Source of the DNA: Iphinoe sp. HA4291-MV1
GTDB lineage: Bacteria; Cyanobacteriota; Cyanobacteriia; Cyanobacteriales; Nostocaceae
Length of the DNA stretch: 64,000 nt
Assembly (NCBI GenBank): GCA_019359415.1
Contig: JAHHHH010000007.1
Location: 62,001 to 126,000 of the forward strand
Reading direction: 5' to 3'
The notes under the pieces were generated by a model. The model was not told where the DNA came from, ran no database searches, and saw only the letters and a program-made list of their open reading frames with translations. Each line of letters starts with the position of its first letter. Position 1 is the stretch's first letter. The translations under genes were made by a program, and so were the position numbers. Shown here piece after piece: positions 16,149 to 24,920 of the stretch.

Positions 16149-16180
16149 GACTGTTATATCAGCCTTAAGCAGTCCTATTT
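16143..16180. terminator. Perfect 11-bp hairpin
   Basis: AAATAGGACTG (16143-16153) pairs with CAGTCCTATTT (16170-16180) around a 16-base loop. It follows the small frame at 16062 and also lies just downstream of the convergent STAS gene, so it may terminate both. Confidence 0.75.
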
Positions 16181-16205
16181 GTATCAGGACTTTCGTGAAA
16201 TGGTA

Positions 16206-16541
16206 TCAGATTCTGGGCATCGCAACTTTGTTAAATTCTTCTCTACTGGAATATATTTCAAATACTTTATCCATACCCGTCAGTTCAAATAATATTCTGA
16301 CTTGCTCATTAATAGAGCAAATAACCAAATTCCTATCCACAGCTTGTAAAGCTTTGAAAGCTAATACCAAAGCACCTAAACCAGAACTATCCATAAAAGT
16401 TACTTCTTGAAAATCAATTAACACTATTTTTGTGCTACTTTCTTTTTTTAAAAATTCATCAATTTTATCTCTAAACTCTTGCGATTGAGCAACGCCTAAA
16501 ATTCCACTTAGTTGAACAACTTTTACTTGTTCTGTCGTCAT
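16206..16541 (-). CDS. STAS-domain anti-sigma factor antagonist
   Basis: A 111-residue SpoIIAA-like STAS protein with VVQLSGILGVAQSQEFRDKI and the phosphorylation loop FMDSSGLGAL (Ser52/Ser53). Such proteins bind an anti-sigma factor or kinase when unphosphorylated and are switched by serine phosphorylation. No partner kinase or phosphatase is adjacent, so the partner is unknown. Confidence 0.9.
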   Translation of the reverse strand: MTTEQVKVVQLSGILGVAQSQEFRDKIDEFLKKESSTKIVLIDFQEVTFMDSSGLGALVLAFKALQAVDRNLVICSINEQVRILFELTGMDKVFEIYSSREEFNKVAMPRI

Positions 16542-16584
16542 ATTTGTACACTATTTAGTATAAATGATTTCTGACTTTGTTAGT

Positions 16585-17286
16585 CTATACCAATAGTAAT
16601 TTATTGCCCTCTACACTTGTTGGTGGAACAGGACTCACCTTAGCTCGATAGAGCAGTTTATCACCTTGACGATAACCAGTATAACGTACCTTGACAATTT
16701 GACCTAATTGTGAATTTCCTTCTATAAGCTGGTGTAGTTGAGGATCATAAGGTAGTTCTGCTCCCACAGATGCTATAGCTTCCACTCCCCACTGCTGCAA
16801 AAGTTTTTCTAAGGGTTTCTGTACCAACGGAACGATGTTTACTGCTGGTAATTGGGGATTTTCTCGTGCTTTCTGTGCCGCAGTGGGAAATTGGAGCAAC
16901 AGAGATTCTAGCAGTTGCAAACTAGACTGCTGGAACTCTTGCAGCAATGCTTGTCGTTGTTGTTGTATTTGCTGTTGCGATCGCTCGTATTCTTTTTTCA
17001 ATTCTGCTACGTACTGTAACAATTGTTGAGATTCTTTGGTTGGTGTATCTTTAAGTTTTCCTAAATCTTGTTGAGAGAAAATTGTAATTAGCTCATTTAA
17101 GGTAATTTGTAGTGCTTGCGCCAACTTGAGCAGGACATCCACCCGCATCTGCCCAACTCCAAGCCGTCGCAATCGCAAAAGCTGACGTTCTGAGACACCA
17201 GCAGTGCGACTCAGCGCTCTAAAACTAGAAATACCCGCTCGTTGCATCAAATCATGCAACTGTGAAGTAAAATCGGTGTGGGACAT
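16585..17286 (-). CDS. HTH protein fused to a GrpE-like C-terminal head
   Basis: A 233-residue protein in three parts. The first is an XRE-like helix-turn-helix at about 5-60 (SFRALSRTAGVSERQLLRLR). The second is a Gln-rich coiled coil at about 85-145. The third is a C-terminal region that resembles the GrpE beta-domain: GVEAIASVGAELPYDPQLHQ, then GQIVKVRYTGYRQGDKLLYR. GrpE releases ADP from DnaK, so a sensor or regulator coupling DNA binding to DnaK is conceivable, but that is inference. The ATG at 17286 is preferred to a TTG at 17301. Confidence 0.72.
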   Translation of the reverse strand: MSHTDFTSQLHDLMQRAGISSFRALSRTAGVSERQLLRLRRLGVGQMRVDVLLKLAQALQITLNELITIFSQQDLGKLKDTPTKESQQLLQYVAELKKEYERSQQQIQQQRQALLQEFQQSSLQLLESLLLQFPTAAQKARENPQLPAVNIVPLVQKPLEKLLQQWGVEAIASVGAELPYDPQLHQLIEGNSQLGQIVKVRYTGYRQGDKLLYRAKVSPVPPTSVEGNKLLLV

Positions 17287-17440
17287 CGTTGAGCAATTCA
17301 AAATTCAAAGTTTAATCTGGAAGACAATCAGTACTAGCAAGCCATCTAGCCTCTAGTAGCCCGCCACATCAATTTTGACGGGTCGTGAGGGCTAGAAACC
17401 GGGTAACTTTGGCGAAACCCGGTTTGGTGATAACCCACCT

Positions 17441-17926
17441 CTATTCTTCCAGTAAACTTCTCAGCATCCAAGCATTCTTTTCATGTACTTGCATTCGCTG
17501 AGTCAATAAATCAGCAGTAGGTTCGTCATTGGCTTCGTCTACTATGGGAAAGATAGACCGCGCAGTTCTGACAACGGCTTCTTGCCCTTCTACAAGCAGA
17601 CGGATCATTTCTGTGGCTTTGGGAACGCCAGAAGTTTCTGAAATAGAACTTAGTTTGGCAAATTCGCTATAAGTACCGGGTGCAGGATAGCCCAATGCTC
17701 TGATTCGTTCAGCAATCAAATCAACTGCTGTTGCCAATTCTGTATATTGCGTCTCAAACAACAAGTGCAAGGTTTGGAACATCGGTCCTGTGACATTCCA
17801 ATGGAAGTTATGAGTTTTCAGGTACAGCGTGTAAGTATCAGCCAACAGGTGAGACAAACCCTCAGCAATTTTAGCTCTGCTTGCTTCGTCAATGCCGATA
17901 TTTACTGGGAAAGCTTGATTTTGCAT
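17441..17926 (-). CDS. dps: Dps-family ferritin-like DNA-protection protein
   Basis: A 161-residue four-helix protein with the Dps ferroxidase signature [20 protein letters not shown] and [16 protein letters not shown]. Dps dodecamers oxidise Fe(II) with hydrogen peroxide and store iron, and some bind DNA. The sulfiredoxin gene lies 28 bases upstream on the same strand, consistent with an oxidative-stress operon. Confidence 0.95.
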   Translation of the reverse strand: MQNQAFPVNIGIDEASRAKIAEGLSHLLADTYTLYLKTHNFHWNVTGPMFQTLHLLFETQYTELATAVDLIAERIRALGYPAPGTYSEFAKLSSISETSGVPKATEMIRLLVEGQEAVVRTARSIFPIVDEANDEPTADLLTQRMQVHEKNAWMLRSLLEE

Positions 17927-17954
17927 GATTTTCTTTTGTTTAATTACTGGTTAA

Positions 17955-18218
17955 TTACGCTAAATGCATCTTCAGAACGCTCTTGGGAGCTTTGCGGACT
18001 CGGGCTTTGATGGTTTCTTTACCCAAACGCTGGCAAGCCTCATAGCGATGGCATCCAGAAAATCCATAATACTGTCCATCGACTTCTAGAATATCAATTG
18101 GTTCTTGCTGTCCAATGGCAGCAATTGACTCCATTAAAGCTTTTACTTTCTGTGGATCGTTTTTGCGTGGCAAAGGTCGCCGTATCTGATTTAAAGGAAT
18201 TTCTTGAACTCTAACCAT
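17955..18218 (-). CDS. srx: Sulfiredoxin
   Basis: An 87-residue ParB-like-fold protein with the sulfiredoxin motif GFSGCHRYEA (catalytic Cys56) and the N-terminal VRVQEIPLNQIRRPLPR. It reduces the hyperoxidised sulfinic-acid cysteine of 2-Cys peroxiredoxins using ATP. The ATG at 18218 matches the family start; the longer frame to 18278 adds unrelated residues. It is probably cotranscribed with dps. Confidence 0.93.
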   Translation of the reverse strand: MVRVQEIPLNQIRRPLPRKNDPQKVKALMESIAAIGQQEPIDILEVDGQYYGFSGCHRYEACQRLGKETIKARVRKAPKSVLKMHLA

Positions 18219-18644
18219 AAATTGAGTTTTGTTGATGAGTCGTGTTTTCAAAAAACTGCTAAGTGTCGGGGAATTCAAAATTTAAAATTTAAAATTTTTT
18301 TGAATTTCTCACGCTCGCGAATTTGAGCGCAGCGAGTGGCTCCTCATTGCTCTGCACTACTTAGTCGTTCTCTATATATCATAGTCGTTATGACTTTGGC
18401 TTGCAACTTAATTGTGAAAGAAAACTGAATGTTTGAGTAGCAAAGATCAGCAAGCTAAAAAGGAACCCTAACAGGGAAATGAGGGTCTTGATGTCAGGAT
18501 ACTCCGCTTGATGAAATTTTTCTCCACGGATTTTTTCCGGTTTGGGGTTTGCAAGCAAGTATGATTGACATCATCCTTCTGACTTCATACTGGTTTTGGC
18601 AATCATTTCCCCTAAACAGCTATGGTGGCAAAACTAAAGATTCC
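18219..18644. other. Intergenic promoter region
   Basis: About 425 bases between divergent srx and the SpoIID gene. It holds an A/T-rich direct repeat (AAAATTTAAAATTTAAAATTT, 18278-18298) and an inverted word CTCACGCTCGCG...GAGCGCAGCGAG (about 18309-18338). No gene is supported. Confidence 0.4.
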
Positions 18645-20240
18645 ATGAAAATTATCTGGCGTATTTCTTACACCGTACTGACCACATTTTGTTTATTAGG
18701 TCTGACTGGGGCGTCAGATCCTGTAAGCAAAACAAAGGATGTGGAAATCAGGATTGGCATAGTGCAGCGATTTGGAGATCATCCCACAGAACAGCTGCAA
18801 TTAGAAGCGACCATTGGCGATCGCTTAAGACTAAAATTTCAAGATGGTCATCATCAGCAAACCCTAGTAACTACTAACCCTGTTAAGCTAGAAATCTTGA
18901 CGCAAGCTTTGCCGGTAGCAGTCATCGAAGAAAAGGTCGTGTTGGGAACCTACCGTACCTATGAAACTGCCGAAGACAGTGCGAGAAACTGGCGTAAGAA
19001 GGGAATAGAGGTGGAAATAGCTCAACCAGAACGCTGGCAAATTTGGGCAAAACGCGAAGTTTATAACACTCCCTTACTGAGACGTTTGCTGTTACAGGAT
19101 GTACAAGCTGCCGGTTATAAAACTGCTTTTATAGATAGCCAAGTTCTACAAAAGGTACCGCGAGTCACGAGTCTAGTGAATGGCAAACGCTTCAGCCCAG
19201 ATAATTTAGAAATTAGTAGCGACAAAAATTTGATTCGGGTCAATAAAAGTCAAAAACCAGAGAAAGCACGTCTCTACGCTGGACGAATGGAGTTGCACCC
19301 CAATGCCTACGGTAGCTATACTCTGGTTAATAATGTACCTTTAGAAACATACTTACGTGGAGTCGTTCCTTATGAAATTGGAGCCTCAGCACCAAAGGCA
19401 GCACTAGAATCACAAGCGATTATTGCCCGAACTTATGCTTTACGGAATTTACATAGATTTGCCATAGATGGGTATCAATTGTGTGCTGATACTCACTGCC
19501 AAGTGTATTATGGGTTGAGTGGAGTGACACCGAACACAGATCAGGCGATCGCAGCAACACGGGGTATGGTTCTCACGTACAGAAATGAACTCGTCGATGC
19601 CCTATATTCTTCCACGACTGGGGGCGTCACAGCTTCCTTTAGCGATGTCTGGAATGGTGATGATCGTCCCTATTTGCAACCCATAGTAGATGCTCCGAGC
19701 CACAATGTATGGAACTTGTCTGGGCAGAATTTAGCAGATGAAAACCAATTTCAACGATTTATCAGTCTCAAACAAGGATTTAATGAAAGTCAGAGGGACT
19801 TATTCCGTTGGCGTAGGGAATCTAGCTTGAAAGACATTACCAAGGATTTACAGAAATTTCTGAAAGTGAAAAACAGTCCCTATGCAAAGTTTAAAACTAT
19901 CCGAAACATGAGGGTTGTAGAGCGAAGCAAGAGCGGACGCATTCTTAAACTTAAAGTTAACACAGATATTGGCACTTTTTCTTTACATAAAGATGAGGTT
20001 CGTAGTGCCTTTGCTGCTCCTGTCAGCACACTATTTTACTTACAACCGTTAAATAAAGGTGAACCAGAACTTTGGGGATATGCCTTTGTTGGCGGTGGTT
20101 TAGGACATGGAGTTGGATTGAGTCAAATGGGGTCTCAAAATCTAGCTCAACTAGGCTGGTCGAGTCCAAAAATTCTTCAGTTCTACTATCCTGGAACGAA
20201 AATTCAAATTCTTGGCAACGGGATTTCGGAAACGAACTGA
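18645..20240 (+). CDS. SpoIID/LytB-domain cell-wall protein
   Basis: A 531-residue secreted or membrane-anchored protein. Residues about 1-23 form a signal sequence (MKIIWRISYTVLTTFCLLGL), a central region follows, and the SpoIID domain is carried from about 225. The domain shows YGSYTLVNNVPLETYLRGVV, PYEIGASAP, ALESQAIIARTYAL, the Cys pair LCADTHCQVY, YSSTTGGVTA and, near the end, GHGVGLSQMGSQNLAQLGWS. SpoIID-type proteins are lytic transglycosylases or amidase enhancers acting on denuded glycan strands. The ATG at 18645 begins the signal peptide; an ATG at 18549 (in frame) would add 32 residues. Confidence 0.9.
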   Translation: MKIIWRISYTVLTTFCLLGLTGASDPVSKTKDVEIRIGIVQRFGDHPTEQLQLEATIGDRLRLKFQDGHHQQTLVTTNPVKLEILTQALPVAVIEEKVVLGTYRTYETAEDSARNWRKKGIEVEIAQPERWQIWAKREVYNTPLLRRLLLQDVQAAGYKTAFIDSQVLQKVPRVTSLVNGKRFSPDNLEISSDKNLIRVNKSQKPEKARLYAGRMELHPNAYGSYTLVNNVPLETYLRGVVPYEIGASAPKAALESQAIIARTYALRNLHRFAIDGYQLCADTHCQVYYGLSGVTPNTDQAIAATRGMVLTYRNELVDALYSSTTGGVTASFSDVWNGDDRPYLQPIVDAPSHNVWNLSGQNLADENQFQRFISLKQGFNESQRDLFRWRRESSLKDITKDLQKFLKVKNSPYAKFKTIRNMRVVERSKSGRILKLKVNTDIGTFSLHKDEVRSAFAAPVSTLFYLQPLNKGEPELWGYAFVGGGLGHGVGLSQMGSQNLAQLGWSSPKILQFYYPGTKIQILGNGISETN

Positions 20241-20510
20241 GTAAGTATGTCATACTCAAAATCTCTTTTTTCCTTTGCAGGGTAACTGAAGGGCTTCTTG
20301 TGGAGATTGCTAGAATTAAGTTGATAAAGCAGGAACGCGGGATTCCCTGTGCTCCTGCTTGTATCACGTGAATCTAGACTTAATGTCAAAATAGGTGTTG
20401 GAGCAGCACGCAACAGAGCAATGCTCTCTGTTAGTACTGCTTCTTTTCCTTTTGTGTTTTTACAACGTCGGAGACTCTTACAAGAGGTTGATTTTTCAAA
20501 TCCCTAACTT

Positions 20511-20813
20511 TTAATAAAGTGCCTCTTCCTGGTGGGTTTCGATGGTACAGTCTCCGGTTGGGTAAGCCACACAAGTCAGAACATATCCACCTTCTATCTG
20601 GTCATCATCTAAGAAAGACTGGTCAGACTGGTCTGGAGCAGCACCTTTTGTGAGCTTACCAGCGCAGGTAGAGCAAGCACCAGCGCGGCAAGAGTAGGGT
20701 AAATCAAGACCAGCTTCTTCAGCAGCGTCTAGAATATAGATATCATCTTCTACATCAATTGTTTGGTTTAACTCTTCAGCTTCGTTGACTAGTGTCACTT
20801 TGTAAGTAGGCAT
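20511..20813 (-). CDS. petF: Plant-type [2Fe-2S] ferredoxin (copy 1)
   Basis: A 100-residue ferredoxin with cluster ligands Cys42, Cys47, Cys50 and Cys81 ([12 protein letters not shown] and VLTCVAYP). It carries electrons from photosystem I to FNR, nitrite reductase, thioredoxin reductase and others. A second ferredoxin gene lies 815 bases upstream on the same strand, and the upstream leaders of the two are similar, so the pair arose by tandem duplication. Which copy is the main photosynthetic ferredoxin is not clear. Confidence 0.95.
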   Translation of the reverse strand: MPTYKVTLVNEAEELNQTIDVEDDIYILDAAEEAGLDLPYSCRAGACSTCAGKLTKGAAPDQSDQSFLDDDQIEGGYVLTCVAYPTGDCTIETHQEEALY

Positions 20814-20960
20814 TTTGTAATCCTCTCTTTTGCAAACGGACCGTATAAGTTATCCTGAAGCAAATACCACGGCTCATCTTATCGGATCAGCCGTCAATTA
20901 AAATTTGCTTCACTTCTGATACTACGAGAAAAATAAAAGGATGTAACCGGAAATTGAACT
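20814..20960 (-). promoter_or_regulatory. Leader of ferredoxin copy 1, similar to copy 2
   Basis: The bases upstream of the start match those upstream of the second ferredoxin (21929-22075) at roughly 80 percent by eye. Shared words include TCCTCTCTTT, GCAAACGGA, GTTATCCT, GGCTCATCTTA, GATCAGCCGT, TTGCTTCAC and GATACTACGAGAAA. Conservation outside the coding region suggests a shared promoter and 5' untranslated region. Confidence 0.65.
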
Positions 20961-21628
20961 CGATTAGTAATGAAATTTAGTTAAGTAATCAAGATAAGTT
21001 TTTTTTATATGAATGAGCTTCTACTTGCTGGACTATTAAATAAAGTTACAAGTGTCAAAAAAATCTCGAAAGTATAAAAGTGCAGTCACTGTTACACAAC
21101 AGTGAATGATTGAAGAAAAGATTTTGGAGTCATCCGCATACTATAAAATACATGGGAACGAACCATGTTTCGGGGTGTGGTGAGTTTCGAATACTGTTGG
21201 CTAATTCCCAAAATCCTTATTATTCCGTAGGTTGGGGAGAACACTTGTGTGGGCGGGTTGCCTGACTTGTAGACGCGCAGCAGCTTCCCGTAAGGATACG
21301 AACTCCCTTCCCTCAATAGTATTACTAGCCGAAAGCTCTTTCACCAGACACTGATCGCAATCATGCGCACGCGATCGCGTGTGGGCGACGTGTGCTTTTG
21401 ACACTCAGCAAAATTCACGCAGTTGTGCGAGTGTTAACTAAAGGATGAAGTATACCCCACGGAAGTTGCTCCGAGATTGAAAAATGACCCTACGCGCCGG
21501 CGTTGTCTCCACGGAAGTTGCTTTGGGCTTGTATCCTTTACTGGATGAAGGACGAAGTATAAATTTTTCATCCTTCATCCTTCTTTTGGTCAATCTTGCA
21601 AGAAGTTGATTTTTGAGGTACTTAACCT
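20961..21628. other. Spacer between the two ferredoxin genes
   Basis: Contains a 14-base direct repeat CCACGGAAGTTGCT (21457-21470 and 21509-21522) and a GC-rich tract with a HIP1-like site near 21370. Short frames here (for example 21201-21404, minus) show no conserved protein pattern. The segment 21225-21345 looks like repeat or old coding sequence that I cannot identify. Confidence 0.35.
21543..21580 (-). terminator. Terminator of ferredoxin copy 2
   Basis: GGATGAAGGA (21543-21552) pairs perfectly with 21571-21580 around an 18-base loop, about 50 bases after the stop of the minus-strand ferredoxin at 21629. Confidence 0.65.
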
Positions 21629-21928
21629 TTATTCGATATCATCTTTCTTGTGTGTTTCGATGGTGCAGTTAGAGGTAGGTTTGGCGATACAAGTCAGCAC
21701 ATATCCAGCTTCAATCTGGTCCTCGTCCAAGTAATTCCCATCAGATTGATCAACAGTACCTGACTTAATGAAACCAGCACAGTCAGAGCAAGAACCAGAG
21801 CGGCAAGAGTAAGGTAAGTCAAGATCAGCTGCTTCCGCAATGTCTAGAATGTATTCATCATCTTCTACCTCAATTGTTTTGTTTATCCCTTCAGCTTGGC
21901 TAACCAGTGTCACTTTATAAGTAGGCAT
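21629..21928 (-). CDS. Plant-type [2Fe-2S] ferredoxin (copy 2)
   Basis: A 99-residue ferredoxin with ligands Cys42, Cys47, Cys50 and Cys80 ([12 protein letters not shown] and VLTCIAKP). It is a close paralogue of the protein at 20511-20813, differing at the cluster loop (Ser for Ala at 44 and 46) and lacking one residue in the middle. Its surface is more acidic at the C-terminus (KKDDIE). These changes may alter redox potential or partner choice. It lacks the features I associate with heterocyst FdxH, so I leave the symbol blank. Confidence 0.93.
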   Translation of the reverse strand: MPTYKVTLVSQAEGINKTIEVEDDEYILDIAEAADLDLPYSCRSGSCSDCAGFIKSGTVDQSDGNYLDEDQIEAGYVLTCIAKPTSNCTIETHKKDDIE

Positions 21929-22075
21929 TTTGTCATCCTCTCTTTCGCAAACGGATCGTATGAGTTATCCTAAAGCAGATACCAGGCTCATCTTACTAGA
22001 TCAGCCGTTCGTTGAAATTGCTTCACCTGTGATACTACGAGAAATAGAAAAAGGGATGTAACTGGAAATAGAAGT
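21929..22075 (-). promoter_or_regulatory. Leader of ferredoxin copy 2
   Basis: This is the partner of the conserved leader at 20814-20960. Both include an inverted word near GGCTCATCTTA...TAGATCAGCC that may form a short stem. A purine-rich GAGAGGATG lies just before the start codon in both copies and is the likely ribosome site. Confidence 0.6.
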
Positions 22076-22220
22076 ATAAAAAATCGCTAAATATATCAAT
22101 CTTAAGTAAGTTGATTTATTAGAGCTATTTGAGTCAGGAATAGCGAAATAGGATTATTTTCACCCTTACACTCCTTCGTGCTCATGCACAAAAGCAATAA
22201 ACTCAGCAGTGACGAGAATA

Positions 22221-23243
22221 ATGTACGATAACTTTGCTTTTTCACAAAAACGCCTTGTACGGGTGGGTTTGGTTGGTACTGGGTATACAGCTGTTGCTAG
22301 ATCTGAAGCATTGCTGCATGATGAGCGCTCCCATCTAGTCGCTGTTGTCGGTCACACACCAGAAAAGACAGAAGCTTTTGCGAGAAACTGCCAAGCTGAG
22401 GTCGTAGATTCTTGGCAACAACTGGTGGAGCAAGACAATGTAGACTTGGTCATGATTTGTACTGTGAATCGGGATCATGGTGCAATTGCCCGAAGAGCAC
22501 TTGCAAGCGGCAAACACGTTGTTGTAGAATACCCTCTTTCTTTAGACGTGGCAGAAGCTGAAGAACTCATTGCCCTTGCAAAAGCACAAAAAAAATTACT
22601 CCATGTTGAACATATTGAACTGTTGGGTGGATTACATCAAGCCTTGAAGCAACATCTACCAAAAGTTGGTCAAGTCTTTTTTGTGCGCTACAATACCATC
22701 AAGCCCGAACATCCAGCACCCCGCAAATGGACTTACAATCACGAGCTTTTCGGCTTTCCTTTGATTGGTGGACTTTCTCGATTGCACCGTCTTGTGGATT
22801 TGTTTGGTAAAGTCATGTCCGTTAACTGTCATAACCGATTTTGGCAGACAGAGACAGAGTATTACCAAAGCTGTTTCTGCGATACTCATTTGTCCTTCGA
22901 GAGCGGACTGTTAGCTCATGTTGTCTATGGTAAAGGCGAAACTTTATGGCAGGCAGAACGTAGGTTTGAAGTTCATGGTGAAGATGGCGGATTAATTTTT
23001 GATAGCAACACGGGAGTTTTGGTGCAACTCGGCGAAATAAAGCCGATAGAAGTTGGTGCTCGTCAGGGTTTGTTTGCCAAAGATACGACAATGGTGTTAG
23101 ACCATCTCATTAATGGCACTCCCCTATACGTTTCCCCAGAAGAAAGCTTGTACACCCTCAAGGTTGCAGATGCAGCAAGGCGTTCTGCCCAAACAGGGTT
23201 AACTGTAGTCGTTGAGGATGAATTATCAGCCACCCCAGCATGA
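22221..23243 (+). CDS. bvdR: Biliverdin reductase (Gfo/Idh/MocA family)
   Basis: A 340-residue NAD(P)-binding oxidoreductase with the Rossmann motif VGLVGTGYTAVARSEAL at the N-terminus, GKHVVVEYPLSLDVAEAEEL, then KLLHVEHIELLGGLHQALKQ, APRKWTYNHELFGFPLIGGL and VYGKGETLWQAERRFEVHGE. From memory these match the cyanobacterial BvdR of Synechocystis closely. BvdR reduces biliverdin to bilirubin and affects phycobilisome pigmentation. Another sugar-dehydrogenase-like role cannot be excluded. ATG 22221 is preferred to the GTG at 22209. Confidence 0.88.
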   Translation: MYDNFAFSQKRLVRVGLVGTGYTAVARSEALLHDERSHLVAVVGHTPEKTEAFARNCQAEVVDSWQQLVEQDNVDLVMICTVNRDHGAIARRALASGKHVVVEYPLSLDVAEAEELIALAKAQKKLLHVEHIELLGGLHQALKQHLPKVGQVFFVRYNTIKPEHPAPRKWTYNHELFGFPLIGGLSRLHRLVDLFGKVMSVNCHNRFWQTETEYYQSCFCDTHLSFESGLLAHVVYGKGETLWQAERRFEVHGEDGGLIFDSNTGVLVQLGEIKPIEVGARQGLFAKDTTMVLDHLINGTPLYVSPEESLYTLKVADAARRSAQTGLTVVVEDELSATPA

Positions 23244-23363
23244 AATCTGGAATAAGGTATCAAATCATAAAAAGGATTTGTTGAGTTTTCTGTTGCTCAA
23301 CCCAAAGTTATCTACGGAAACACGGCAAACTATATTTATGGCAGATTCTTTAGACAAAATTTC

Positions 23364-24137
23364 ATGAAAAGTGAAACGATTGTTATTTTATCTAACAGAG
23401 AACTAGATAAAATGCGTAAGGCTGGACATTTGGCAGCCGAGCTATTACACCATCTTGAACCAATGGTCAAGCCAGGGGTGAGTACTCTCGCACTGAATGA
23501 CGAAGCAGAACGATGGACACAGGCACATGGTGCAAAAAGCGCACCTCTGGGCTACAAGGGTTATCCTAAGTCAATTTGCACGAGTGTTAATGAAGTCATC
23601 TGTCACGGTATTCCCAATGCCAAGCAAATCCTCAAGGAAGGTGACATCATCAATATTGATGTGACACCTATAGTTGATGGCTACCATGGTGATACATCCA
23701 AGACATTCTTTGTTGGCACGCCTTCCCCAAAAGCCAAAAAGTTGGTAGAAGTGACAGAGGAGTGCTTGAGAAGGGGCATTGCTGAGGTTAAGCCAGGAGC
23801 ACGTATTGGGGATATCGGTGCAGCCATTCAAGAGTACGCTGAACCACAAGGCTTTTCGGTGGTGCGAGACTTCGTAGGACACGGTGTTAGCAACGTTTTC
23901 CACACTGCACCAGAAATACCCCATTATGGTACACGTGGCAAGGGGAAACGTCTTAGACCTGGTATGGTTTTTACCATTGAGCCGATGATTAACGAAGGTA
24001 CTTGGGAAGTTGAGGTTCTCGGTGATGGTTGGACGGCTGTGACACGCGATCGCAAACTTTCCGCTCAATTTGAGCATACTCTCGCCGTGACTGAAAACGG
24101 CGTTGAAATCCTCACGTTACCCGAAGGCGAGACTTAA
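23364..24137 (+). CDS. map: Methionine aminopeptidase, type I
   Basis: A 257-residue cytosolic metalloprotease that removes the initiator methionine. All active-site residues are present at the expected spacing: His81 (VICHGIP), Asp99 (INIDVTP), Asp110 (GDTSKTF), His173 (GHGVSNVFH), Glu206 (TIEPMIN) and Glu237 (QFEHTLAV). Cyanobacteria usually carry several map paralogues. The start at ATG 23364 fits the family. Confidence 0.97.
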   Translation: MKSETIVILSNRELDKMRKAGHLAAELLHHLEPMVKPGVSTLALNDEAERWTQAHGAKSAPLGYKGYPKSICTSVNEVICHGIPNAKQILKEGDIINIDVTPIVDGYHGDTSKTFFVGTPSPKAKKLVEVTEECLRRGIAEVKPGARIGDIGAAIQEYAEPQGFSVVRDFVGHGVSNVFHTAPEIPHYGTRGKGKRLRPGMVFTIEPMINEGTWEVEVLGDGWTAVTRDRKLSAQFEHTLAVTENGVEILTLPEGET

Positions 24138-24179
24138 CTATCAAAAGCCTTCATCTTGATGGCGTTAAAACTATAGGAG

Positions 24180-24206
24180 GGATCTGTGGCAAAGCGACAC
24201 AGATCC
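24180..24206. terminator. Hairpin downstream of map
   Basis: GGATCTGT (24180-24187) pairs with ACAGATCC (24199-24206) around an 11-base loop, 43 bases after the map stop. No T-run is present. Confidence 0.5.
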
Positions 24207-24468
24207 GCCTGGAAAATTAAATAACCGACAGCTTAACTGAACCATGTTCAATTAGCTTTTCTGCTTTGAAGCAGTTCTTCAATCTAGTGCAAAAGTGTTT
24301 GGATGACGATTGATCGCTCAAGTTTTCAGGTCGTTTGTATAATTCCATAAGCTGATCCGTCTATCAATGCAGTCAATTAAATACGACAAATTATTACGAT
24401 ATCAAGCGTTATTATTGAGATGCTGTAGACACAGTCAGCGATGCTGCATTAGCAGTAGAGAGCGAGTC

Positions 24469-24909
24469 ATGAACGAAGTGTATTTGACAGATTTCAATTC
24501 ATGGATTGACCAGACAGCCCAATTCTTGCGGGAGCGTCGCTGGCATGAAATTGACGTAGAGCATCTGATTGAAGAGGTCGAAGACTTGGGTAAGAGTGAG
24601 CGGCGCGGGATTGCTAGCCAACTAACTCGCCTTCTACTACATTTGCTCAAGTGGCAATATCAACCTCAGCGTCGCTCGGATAGCTGGCTAGATTCCATCA
24701 CTGATGCACGCACTCAAATTGAATTAGCCATTGAAGATAGTCCTAGTCTTAAAAACTATCCCGCAGAGCAACTTGAAGAGAGTTACCAACGCGCACGCCG
24801 CCAAGCAGCTAAGCAAACTAATATACAGATTTCAGTGTTTCCAAAAGAGTGCCCATATTCTCTGGAGTTAGTATTAGATGAAAATTGGCTGCCAGAAGAG
24901 AGTAAGTGA
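24469..24909 (+). CDS. DUF29-family protein
   Basis: A 146-residue protein with the DUF29 pattern: a short N-terminal LTDFNSWIDQTAQFLRERRW, the acidic HLIEEVEDLGKSERRGIASQ, LTRLLLHLLKWQYQPQRRS, SWLDSITDAR and the tail FPKECPYSLELVLDENWLPE. DUF29 genes are abundant in cyanobacteria and of unknown function. The ATG at 24469 was chosen because the family begins there; the upstream extension to 24367 is Cys/Arg rich and unlike the family. Confidence 0.9.
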   Translation: MNEVYLTDFNSWIDQTAQFLRERRWHEIDVEHLIEEVEDLGKSERRGIASQLTRLLLHLLKWQYQPQRRSDSWLDSITDARTQIELAIEDSPSLKNYPAEQLEESYQRARRQAAKQTNIQISVFPKECPYSLELVLDENWLPEESK

Positions 24910-24920
24910 TGTATTCATTG

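Noticed and set aside
21201-21404. 67-residue minus-strand frame between the ferredoxins
   Set aside because: Arg/Ala-rich reading of GC-rich repeat-like DNA with a HIP1 word; no start signal.
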